Origin: Yoonia sp.
Lineage (GTDB): Bacteria; Pseudomonadota; Alphaproteobacteria; Rhodobacterales; Rhodobacteraceae
Direction: 5' to 3'
Assembly (NCBI GenBank): GCA_020627605.1
Contig: JAHDGO010000057.1
Coordinates: 1 to 9,155 of the forward strand
Length of the DNA stretch: 9,155 nt
Below the pieces are notes generated by a model. The model did not search any database. It worked only from the letters and a program-made list of their open reading frames with translations, and was not told the origin of the DNA. Positions 1 through 5,505 of this stretch are shown in pieces (the stretch's first letter is position 1; the number at the start of each line of letters is the position of its first letter). The position numbers and the translations under genes were made by a program.

Positions 1-31
1 TGACGGCACACATCTGTCCCATTTATCAAAT

Positions 32-44
32 TGAACAATGTTCA
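32..44. promoter_or_regulatory. 13-bp palindrome TGAACA-a-TGTTCA, candidate operator
   Basis: A perfect 6-bp inverted repeat with a one-base spacer lies just upstream of the ribosome-binding site (GGAGA, 50-54) of the first gene. Its position suggests an operator or a structure in the leader. The half-sites are GAAC/GTTC with three bases between them, which does not fit the alphaproteobacterial LexA geometry (direct GTTC-N7-GTTC). I cannot name a cognate regulator, and one palindrome of this size can occur by chance. Confidence 0.3.
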
Positions 45-60
45 TAAATGGAGAATTCTG

Positions 61-414
61 ATGATGCGTTTCAAAATGACAGGGCTGGTGACAACCCTTG
101 CACTGACAACCGCCTGCGCGTCCCCCAGCGCGCACCATGCTGCGGCCTCGGTCGATCATGGGGTGCAGGCCTCTGGCCACAGTGTTGCGGCGGCGGCAAC
201 CAGCGCGGCAACCGTGGCCGCCGTTCCGCTTGTTGCGAGTGGGGCGGCCCTGTCGGTGACAGGTGCTGCGATTGAAAGTGTCGGCACGGCCTCTGTACAA
301 GCTGGCAGCGACGTGCTGGACGCAACGCTCAATGGCCATCCAACAGCAGTTTGTAGGCCGCCTACTGCACGCACGACCTGCGTCGCACCGCAAGCAGCAC
401 CACGGTTGGAGTAA
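61..414 (+). CDS. Small Ala-rich exported protein, probable lipoprotein
   Basis: 117 aa. The ATG at 61 is chosen because GGAGA (50-54) sits six bases upstream. An in-frame TTG at 31 would add ten residues without a better ribosome-binding site and would put the start beside the palindrome at 32-44. The N-terminus has a short basic start, a hydrophobic stretch and LTTAC, with Cys19 as the putative lipidated residue; the lipobox is imperfect because Thr, not Leu, is at -3. The rest is low complexity, rich in Ala, Ser and Val, with a hydrophobic segment at about residues 50-72 and a Pro-rich tail. No enzyme motif is visible. It ends four bases before the DUF2145 gene, so the two are almost certainly cotranscribed and may act together in the envelope. 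The function is unknown. Confidence 0.72.
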   Translation: MMRFKMTGLVTTLALTTACASPSAHHAAASVDHGVQASGHSVAAAATSAATVAAVPLVASGAALSVTGAAIESVGTASVQAGSDVLDATLNGHPTAVCRPPTARTTCVAPQAAPRLE

Positions 415-418
415 GCAC

Positions 419-1225
419 ATGTTTTTCAAACGTATCGTCACGGCACTTGCCCTCGGCCTTGCTACACTTGCGCCGATGCAGGCCACCGCTGGCAGCTCTG
501 CGGCTGCCAATCCCATCCTGCCGCGGGCAGAGGTGGCTGCCTTTTCGAACCGGGTGCAGCGGGACCTTGCGGCGCGCGGTGCAAATGTGGCCATCGTCGC
601 AAGGGTAGGGCGCGACCCGTCGGTTCTGCCTGAGGGTATCCGCTACACCCATGTTGCATTCTGGGTTTACGCGCGCATCACTCTGGCGGATGGCAGCACA
701 GGCATGGGCTACCGCGCCTACAACCTTTACCAGCGCAGCGGCGATCTGACCCGCAGCGATCTGGTGCAGGATACGCCGGCTGATTTCTTTGCCGGTGCGC
801 ATAGCCTTGATGCGGGGGTGATCATTCCTGATCCACGGCTGCAGCGGAAACTGTTGGCCGTCATCAACAGCCCAACCTATGCCGCGCTGCACAATCCCAG
901 CTACTCTGTCCTGGCCAACCCCCGCACTGGGCAGTTTCAAAACTGCACAGAGCATACGCTGGATGTGCTGATGGCGGCCCTTTACGACACGCGCAACCGG
1001 GCCCAGATCAAGGCCAATGTCGCGGCGCATTTCACACCGCAACCGGTGCGCCTGAACGGGGTGCAACGGTTGCTGGCCCCCGCTGCCTCTCAGGCGTTGA
1101 CAACGGCGGATCATGGTGCGTCGGTGGGTACGGCGACATTCGGGTCAATCGCGCGGTTCATGGCGGCGCATGATCTCGCAGAGGTGACCTATCGCATTAC
1201 GCCAGAGCGCGTTGTGCGGTTCTGA
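419..1225 (+). CDS. DUF2145 family exported protein
   Basis: 268 aa. The start at 419 is supported by GGAG (408-411), seven bases upstream and overlapping the stop of the preceding gene. Residues 1-24 form a signal peptide with likely cleavage after QATA. The mature part has the DUF2145 pattern: IVARVGRD (59-66), RYTHVAFWV (75-83), a middle region ending FFAGAHSLDAGVIIPDP (123-139), and FQNCTEHTLDVL (173-184). DUF2145 has no established function. The order of a His in a strand (H78) followed by an NC motif at the start of a helix (N175-C176) resembles circularly permuted NlpC/P60 or papain-like enzymes, so a periplasmic cysteine hydrolase is possible; this is my inference. It pairs with the small lipoprotein gene upstream, and its stop codon abuts that of the convergent P450 gene. 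Confidence 0.82.
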   Translation: MFFKRIVTALALGLATLAPMQATAGSSAAANPILPRAEVAAFSNRVQRDLAARGANVAIVARVGRDPSVLPEGIRYTHVAFWVYARITLADGSTGMGYRAYNLYQRSGDLTRSDLVQDTPADFFAGAHSLDAGVIIPDPRLQRKLLAVINSPTYAALHNPSYSVLANPRTGQFQNCTEHTLDVLMAALYDTRNRAQIKANVAAHFTPQPVRLNGVQRLLAPAASQALTTADHGASVGTATFGSIARFMAAHDLAEVTYRITPERVVRF

Positions 1226-2404
1226 TCAGCGGGTGGCGACCATCAATCGCTGCAACCCATGAAAGTGATAGACATCCCCATAGCGCGGGGTGTCTGTCAG
1301 GCGCAGGTCAGGGCACCGTTTGAAGAGCACGTCCAAGGCGATCCGCAATTCCAGCCGTGCCAGCGGCGCGCCGACGCAGAAATGAATGCCGCCGCCAAAG
1401 CTGGTGTTCTGGGGTCCGTTGCGGGCGGGATCAAACCGTGCAGGGGCATCATAGGCGGCGGGGTCGCGGTTGGCAGCACCCAGCAGGCAGGCAATCTGAT
1501 CACCGCGTTTGAACTGATGCCCGCCAAGGTCCACATCCTCATAGACCCAGCGCGTGAACATATGCAGCGGCGGGTCATAGCGAATGACCTCTTCGACAGT
1601 GGCGTCGTCGATATGTGACAGATTGTGCTCCAGCAGCGTCTTGGTGCCATTGCCCAAAGTATGCACCGTCGCCTCATGCCCCGCATCCAGCAAAAGGATG
1701 CAGGTCGTGATCAACTCATCCTCTGTCAGTTTCTGACCATCCTCTTCGGCGGCAATCAGGGTCGAGATCAGATCGTCAGTCGGTGTTTTGCGCCGTTTGG
1801 CGACATAGCCGCGCATGAAGGCCACGAAATCCTCGGTTGCTTCAACCGCGCGGGCCTCGATCTCTGGTGTGCGGCGCGCCTGATACATGGCGACCATGGC
1901 GTTGGACCAGCGCAGCAGATCGTCGGCCCGGTCTTCCGGCACACCCAACAGCCGCGAGATGACAACGACCGGCACCGGCTGGGCATAGGCGGTCAGCAGA
2001 TCAAAGGGAGTGTCTGGAAAACGGTCGATCAGATCATGGCAAAGCCGGGTGATGTCAGGGCCAAGGGCCGCGATGGTCCGGCTGGTAAAGGCGCGCAGCA
2101 CCAGCCCGCGCAGGCGTTTGTGACGTGGCGGCTCCAGCTCCAGCATGGAATGGGCTTCGACGTCGTAGAACGGCTTCAGATGCGCGGGGATATCGGGGGC
2201 CAGCTCTGCCGGGCATTCACGGCCCATCCGCCGGTCGCGCAGGACAGCATGCACCATCTTGTGAGAGACAGCACAGGCCATGTCATAGTCATCCCACCAG
2301 AAGAAATCACCGGCGCTGCGGGCTGTGTCATAAAACGTATATGGATCCTGAACAAAGGCTGGATCGGTCGGAGATTGCGAAAACCTTTTCATGCCGCAAG
2401 ACAT
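1226..2404 (-). CDS. Cytochrome P450
   Basis: 392 aa, normal length for a soluble bacterial P450, with no membrane anchor. Landmarks in order: C-helix EPPRHKRLR (91-99), I-helix AGHEAT (241-246) with the acid at E244, ExxR as E272-V-I-R275, and heme-binding loop FGGGIHFC (336-343) with C343 as the thiolate ligand, followed by the L-helix. The family activates O2 on heme iron and normally takes electrons from a ferredoxin and reductase; neither partner gene is in the window. The substrate cannot be read from sequence. In the I-helix, Ala follows the Glu and the Thr comes one later (EAT), a pattern seen in some active bacterial P450s. The start at 2404 has AGGA eight bases upstream; an alternative Met at residue 5 lacks a ribosome-binding site. 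The gene is divergent from the PpaA/AerR-like gene. Confidence 0.95.
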   Translation of the reverse strand: MSCGMKRFSQSPTDPAFVQDPYTFYDTARSAGDFFWWDDYDMACAVSHKMVHAVLRDRRMGRECPAELAPDIPAHLKPFYDVEAHSMLELEPPRHKRLRGLVLRAFTSRTIAALGPDITRLCHDLIDRFPDTPFDLLTAYAQPVPVVVISRLLGVPEDRADDLLRWSNAMVAMYQARRTPEIEARAVEATEDFVAFMRGYVAKRRKTPTDDLISTLIAAEEDGQKLTEDELITTCILLLDAGHEATVHTLGNGTKTLLEHNLSHIDDATVEEVIRYDPPLHMFTRWVYEDVDLGGHQFKRGDQIACLLGAANRDPAAYDAPARFDPARNGPQNTSFGGGIHFCVGAPLARLELRIALDVLFKRCPDLRLTDTPRYGDVYHFHGLQRLMVATR

Positions 2405-2471
2405 GTCTCAGGTCCTGAAATGATGCAAGTCTGCTGGGAAAATGCGACACTGCCCTGCCGCGACCTTCTGA

Positions 2472-2484
2472 CGCGCAATGCGCG
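2472..2484. promoter_or_regulatory. Palindrome CGCGCA-a-TGCGCG between candidate -35 and -10
   Basis: A perfect 6-bp inverted repeat with a one-base centre lies between the weak -35 and the TATGAT -10 of the candidate plus-strand promoter. That is a plausible place for a repressor or for an activator that remodels the spacer. No known alphaproteobacterial operator is recognised here. GC-rich palindromes are fairly common in such genomes, so confidence is low. Confidence 0.3.
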
Positions 2485-2502
2485 CTGTGGTTTATGATAT
2501 CT

Positions 2503-2520
2503 TGTATGCAGCCGAATACA
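2503..2520. promoter_or_regulatory. TGT-N12-ACA site, PpsR/CrtJ-type operator candidate
   Basis: TGTAT at 2503-2507 and ATACA at 2516-2520 form a perfect 5-bp inverted repeat around an 8-base spacer, which is also exactly TGT-N12-ACA. This is the published consensus of the photosynthesis-gene repressor PpsR/CrtJ. It begins five bases after the candidate -10 box, so bound protein would cover the likely transcription start. The downstream gene encodes a PpaA/AerR-like protein, the family known to antagonise PpsR/CrtJ, which makes the match more meaningful. Only one copy is present, whereas PpsR/CrtJ often uses two. Confidence 0.5.
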
Positions 2521-2579
2521 GGAAAGCCGCCCGCAATCTACGCATGTGGGTCCTGTTTTGGCAGTCAGGGAGGGCGTTC

Positions 2580-3404
2580 ATGGCAAAGCTGCCAATGGGC
2601 GAAAACGCGTTTGATCAGTCTGAGTACAGCCGGGCCGACGCGCAATTTCGTCTGGCCGAACAAAAACTGCCGCCAGAGTCCATTCAGACGCTGGCGAGAG
2701 AAGTCGTGCGGCGACTGGCATTTCGTATGCCCCGCACACTAGCCCCTGACAGCCTGCCGACCCCGGCAGAGATCGACAGGTTGTGTGCTGCGCTATTGTC
2801 CAAGGATGATGCAGCGGCGGACACATTCATCCTTTCGGCACGCCGCGATGGGGTCGCGCTGGATGTGATTTACCTCAGCTATGTGGCCGGTGCCGCCCGC
2901 CGGCTTGGAGAGATGTGGGACAGCGACCGCGTCTCTTTTCTGGAGGTGACGCTGGCCTGTGCCAAGCTTTATCGCATCATCCGCGGCTTGCGTCACGTGC
3001 TGGCGCCCAGCCTGACCGAGGATCGCGACGAATGGCCAGCGATGTTCGCGCTGGTGCCCGGCGAGACGCATACACTCGGGATCGAAATTGCAACGGATGT
3101 CTTCCGCCGCGAAGGCTGGGACGTCGATATGCACGTCGGTCGCAGCCATGATGATCTGCTGGCGGCCTCTGACCGGCGAATCTACCGCGCCATCGTGCTG
3201 GTGGCCAATTCCGACAGCATGCTGGAACCGCTGACCCGCCTGGCGCTGGCCCTGCGTATTTCGCATCCGCTTGCGCATGTGGTTGTTGCTGGCAACATCG
3301 TCGAACATCACCCGGATGTCAGTGATCTTGTCGGGGCCGATGCCGTCATCAAGGATATCAAGACGGCGGTCGCAACCCTGCGCGACGTGCTGGAAAGCAC
3401 TTAG
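2580..3404 (+). CDS. PpaA/AerR-like B12-binding (SCHIC-type) regulatory protein
   Basis: 274 aa from the ATG at 2580, chosen because GGGAGGG lies five bases upstream. An in-frame ATG at 2478 would add 34 residues without family character and would place the operator inside the gene. Residues about 61-140 form the helical cap seen in MetH, CarH and AerR proteins, including RRLGEMW (107-113) and SFLEVTL (119-125). Residues about 154-274 form a Rossmann-like B12-binding domain with GETHTLG (161-167), where H164 is the candidate axial ligand of the D/ExHxxG motif. Trp113 of the cap is kept, but the Glu-His pair of CarH/MetH is replaced by Val-Thr, as in PpaA/AerR-type proteins. No DNA-binding domain is visible, so it probably acts through a partner such as PpsR. 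Heme or cobalamin could be the ligand. No photosynthesis genes are in the window. Confidence 0.8.
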   Translation: MAKLPMGENAFDQSEYSRADAQFRLAEQKLPPESIQTLAREVVRRLAFRMPRTLAPDSLPTPAEIDRLCAALLSKDDAAADTFILSARRDGVALDVIYLSYVAGAARRLGEMWDSDRVSFLEVTLACAKLYRIIRGLRHVLAPSLTEDRDEWPAMFALVPGETHTLGIEIATDVFRREGWDVDMHVGRSHDDLLAASDRRIYRAIVLVANSDSMLEPLTRLALALRISHPLAHVVVAGNIVEHHPDVSDLVGADAVIKDIKTAVATLRDVLEST

Positions 3405-3415
3405 AAGGCCGGATC

Positions 3416-4147
3416 TCAGGCGGTTTCAAGCGCCGCAACGATCGGTGAAAAGTCAGCCGCTTTCAGGCTGGCCCCGCCAACCAGTGCGCCGTTCACGTGA
3501 TCGACCGCGAAAATCTCTGCCGCATTGCTGCCTTTGACGGACCCGCCGTAGAGGATGCTGAAGTCCGCACCATCCGCAAACCGTTCCGACAGGCGGGCGC
3601 GGATGTGGGCGTGCACCTCTGCAATCTGATCGGTGGTCGGCACTTTGCCGGTGCCGATAGCCCAGACAGGCTCGTAAGCGATCACGGTATTCGCAGCGGT
3701 TGCGCCATCCGGCACTGACCCGGCAAGCTGTGTGTCGATGACGGACAGCGTGGTGCCGCCCTCACGCTCTGCCAGGGTTTCGCCGATGCAGATGACAGCC
3801 TGCAAACCTGCCGCATGGGCTGCTGTGGATTTGGCTGCCACATCCGCGTCAGTTTCACCATGATCGGTGCGACGTTCCGAATGACCGGTCAGCACGGCCG
3901 TTGCACCCGCATCGGCAAGCATTGCGGCACTCAGATCGCCTGTATGGGCGCCTGACGCGTTTGCGTGGCAGTCCTGACCACCGATGGCGAATGGCAATTC
4001 ACGACAGGCCGCGATCAGCGTGGCAGGCGGGCAGATCAGCACATCAACCGCCGGGGCAGGGTGCGCTTTGGCGAGGGCGTCAAGCTCTGCCAGATTTGCG
4101 CGCAAACCATTCATCTTCCAGTTTCCAGCGGCGATCTTACGTGGCAT
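3416..4147 (-). CDS. tpiA: Triosephosphate isomerase
   Basis: 243 aa, complete. It interconverts dihydroxyacetone phosphate and glyceraldehyde 3-phosphate in central carbon metabolism, as a cytosolic (beta/alpha)8-barrel dimer. Catalytic residues are all present: N9 and K11 in AGNWKMN, H89 in TGHSERR, and E159 in [12 protein letters not shown], which also contains flexible loop 6. The phosphate-binding motif [10 protein letters not shown] (199-208) and the [10 protein letters not shown] stretch (219-228) close the barrel. The start is supported by AGGGG about six bases upstream. The gene is convergent with the B12-binding protein gene (11-base gap, no clear terminator) and divergent from the dioxygenase gene. 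Confidence 0.98.
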   Translation of the reverse strand: MPRKIAAGNWKMNGLRANLAELDALAKAHPAPAVDVLICPPATLIAACRELPFAIGGQDCHANASGAHTGDLSAAMLADAGATAVLTGHSERRTDHGETDADVAAKSTAAHAAGLQAVICIGETLAEREGGTTLSVIDTQLAGSVPDGATAANTVIAYEPVWAIGTGKVPTTDQIAEVHAHIRARLSERFADGADFSILYGGSVKGSNAAEIFAVDHVNGALVGGASLKAADFSPIVAALETA

Positions 4148-4214
4148 GGCGTACCCCTATTCTGTTGGTTCCGATCTTGCTATCAACTTTGCAACATAAC
4201 GAAAAGGTTCGAAA
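4148..4214. promoter_or_regulatory. Divergent promoter region between tpiA and dioxygenase
   Basis: The 67-base gap must hold both outward promoters. On the minus strand TTGATA (4181-4186) with CAGAAT (4159-4164) at 16 bases is the best hexamer pair, but it would start transcription inside the tpiA ribosome-binding site, so I do not trust it. TTGC-N10-GCAA (4177-4194) is a short inverted repeat, and CGAAAA occurs twice (4200-4205, 4210-4215). AAAGG (4203-4207) is the ribosome-binding site for the plus-strand gene. Confidence 0.3.
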
Positions 4215-5132
4215 ATGTCCGCAGACACCATCCCGCGTATTGATGCCGCCGCATTGCTGGCCGGGGACGCAGATGTACAGGCCACAGTGGCAGAGGCGGC
4301 AACAGGCGTTGGCTTTCTGACTGTGCATAACACCCCGATCACGTCGGCGGATGTCGCGGATGTGCTTGCGACCTACCGCGCGTTTTTCGATCTGCCTCTG
4401 GAAGAGAAAGCGCCCGTGGCGATGGGGGAGACGTCTGCCAATAGGGGCTGGGGTGCATCCGGGACCGAACAGGTGAACCCTGATGCCAACCCTGACCTCA
4501 AGCAGTTTTTTGATAGCGGGATCGAACTGCCGGCGGGCGATCCACTGGCGCAACTGCCATGCTATGCGCCGAACCTGTGGCCCGATGCACCGGCAGGTTT
4601 TGCCGATACGATCCGGGCCTACTACGACAAGGCGACCGATTTCGCGCTGGATCTGCTGTGCGCCATTGCCGAGGCGGTGGGCGAGGATGGTAGCTATTTT
4701 CGCGGACAATTTACGCGCCCCATGGCGCTTTTGCGTGGCAACTTCTATCCCGAACGCCCGGCCTGGGCCGGGGCCAAGGATTTCGGCATCGCGACCCACA
4801 CGGACTATGGCTGCCTGACGCTGCTGGCCACAGATGGCACACCGGGGCTGGAGGTGCGCAAACGCGGTGGTGGCTGGATACCCGTGTCCGCCCCACCGGG
4901 TGAGTTTGTGATCAACTTCGGCGAAATGCTGGAGATGTGGACCGCCGGGCGGGTCAAAGCGACGCCGCACCGCGTCGTCGAAACACTGGCAGAACGGATA
5001 TCGGTACCACTGTTCTTCAACCCCAATCACGATACCAATGTCGCACCTTTGGGGTCAGGGGATGTGATCAACGCGCGTGCCCATCTGGAAGCGCGGTTTG
5101 CGCAAACCTATACGCACCTGAAGGTCAGTTAG
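4215..5132 (+). CDS. 2-oxoglutarate/Fe(II)-dependent dioxygenase, IPNS superfamily
   Basis: 305 aa with the double-stranded beta-helix fold of the isopenicillin N synthase/2OG oxygenase superfamily. Iron ligands are H195 and D197 in THTDYG and H252 in ATPHRVV. The 2-oxoglutarate-binding pair is R261 and S263 in RISVPLFFNP, so a 2OG oxygenase is more likely than a true IPNS. The N-terminal non-haem dioxygenase region (about 6-110) begins IPRIDAAALLAG and includes GFLTVHNT and the NRGWG stretch. The substrate is unknown; bacterial homologues are often loosely annotated as flavonol- or gibberellin-type oxidases, which should not be taken literally. The start has AAAGG seven bases upstream. It ends 26 bases from the end of the convergent Fe-S carrier pseudogene. 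Confidence 0.92.
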   Translation: MSADTIPRIDAAALLAGDADVQATVAEAATGVGFLTVHNTPITSADVADVLATYRAFFDLPLEEKAPVAMGETSANRGWGASGTEQVNPDANPDLKQFFDSGIELPAGDPLAQLPCYAPNLWPDAPAGFADTIRAYYDKATDFALDLLCAIAEAVGEDGSYFRGQFTRPMALLRGNFYPERPAWAGAKDFGIATHTDYGCLTLLATDGTPGLEVRKRGGGWIPVSAPPGEFVINFGEMLEMWTAGRVKATPHRVVETLAERISVPLFFNPNHDTNVAPLGSGDVINARAHLEARFAQTYTHLKVS

Positions 5133-5158
5133 CCCGACGGCGTAGGCAGCATTGCAGA

Positions 5159-5471
5159 TTACTTGGCTGCGAGGCTTTCGTCGAATTTGATGGATTCGCC
5201 GCAGCCGCAGGCGTCAACGACGTTGGGGTTGCGAAACTTGAATCCTGATTCAAGCAGCGACACCTCGTAATCAATCTCTGTTCCGAACAGGAACATCGTC
5301 CAGCGGATCTACCTCTGTGACGTAATCCATGGTGTATTCCATGCCAGCACAGCCGCCCTTCTTGACGCCAATGCGCAGGCCCTGATGGCCATCCTTGGTC
5401 ATCAGCTTTGCGATTTGTGTGGCGGCCTTGTCGGTCAGTTGAACCGCGTCTTTGCCGGGAATACCGAACAT
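5159..5471 (-). pseudogene. sufA: HesB/IscA-type Fe-S carrier, internally deleted and frameshifted
   Basis: The gene begins with a strong ribosome-binding site (AAGGAG, 5479-5484) and MFGIPGK, and reads through GVKKGGCAGMEYTMDYV with the first conserved Cys (C41). After D59 it runs in the wrong frame and stops at 5271-5273. The next frame, starting at the ATG at 5294-5296, gives [18 protein letters not shown] and then [13 protein letters not shown], the normal C-terminal half with the Cys-x-Cys pair, ending at TAA 5159-5161. The total of 313 bases is not a multiple of three. Family members carry about 16-17 residues (including an APMAQ-type stretch) between these parts, so about 47-50 bases are missing. 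The family accepts or delivers Fe-S clusters using the three Cys residues; the split leaves them on different frames. It is either a real pseudogene or an assembly collapse. The sufA name rests on the nearby sufT; iscA is equally defensible. Confidence 0.88.
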
Positions 5472-5490
5472 CGGTGTGCTCCTTCACTCG

Positions 5491-5505
5491 TTAGTCTGAA
5501 ACTAA
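5491..5505. promoter_or_regulatory. TTAGT-N5-ACTAA inverted repeat upstream of the Fe-S carrier gene
   Basis: This is a perfect 5-bp inverted repeat located 20 bases before the pseudogene start and overlapping the DUF3307 stop codon (5502-5504). Its outer bases read TTAG-N7-CTAA, the same outer geometry as the Irr-type iron control box of alphaproteobacteria, although the inner AA/TT of that box are not matched. An iron-responsive operator for an Fe-S assembly gene would make sense. This is a geometric resemblance only. Confidence 0.25.

Larger units (their letters stand above)
2405..2579. promoter_or_regulatory. Divergent intergenic region between P450 and B12/SCHIC-protein gene
   Basis: This 175-base region must hold promoters for both flanking genes. 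On the plus strand the best -10 candidate is TATGAT (2493-2498), with a weak -35 CTGACG (2468-2473) at a long 19-base spacing. It also contains a palindrome at 2472-2484, the TGT-N12-ACA repeat at 2503-2520, and a strong ribosome-binding site GGGAGGG (2568-2574). On the minus side, TCAGG-t-CCTGA (2408-2418) is a short inverted repeat overlapping the P450 ribosome-binding site. I found no convincing promoter hexamers for the P450 gene. Confidence 0.5.

Noticed and set aside
32..44. LexA/SOS box reading of the GAAC/GTTC palindrome
   Set aside because: Alphaproteobacterial LexA uses direct GTTC-N7-GTTC; the spacing and orientation here do not fit.
263..418. Possible longer N-terminus (52 extra residues) for the DUF2145 protein
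   Set aside because: It overlaps the lipoprotein gene out of frame; the ATG at 419 has a proper ribosome-binding site and starts a clear signal peptide.
1625..2497. Long plus-strand open frame of 290 codons opposite the P450
   Set aside because: It is antisense to a complete P450 with all motifs; such shadows are common in high-GC genes and it shows no domain.
2478..2579. Upstream ATG at 2478 for the PpaA/AerR-like gene
   Set aside because: No ribosome-binding site, the added residues lack family character, and the palindrome and TGT-N12-ACA site would fall inside or across it; GGGAGGG marks the ATG at 2580.
4159..4186. TTGATA-N16-CAGAAT as tpiA promoter
   Set aside because: The predicted start would fall inside the tpiA ribosome-binding site.
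4137..5030. Long minus-strand open frame of 297 codons opposite the dioxygenase
   Set aside because: It is antisense to a gene with the complete HxD...H and RxS motifs, and its Arg/His/Gln-rich composition is that of a shadow frame.
5159..5296. Independent 45-residue gene starting at ATG 5296
   Set aside because: It is the C-terminal half of the carrier family with no good ribosome-binding site and without the first Cys, so it is a fragment of the damaged gene.
5125..5487. Minus-strand 120-codon frame over the Fe-S carrier locus
   Set aside because: It lacks any Fe-S carrier sequence; the real gene uses the two other frames, split at 5294-5299.
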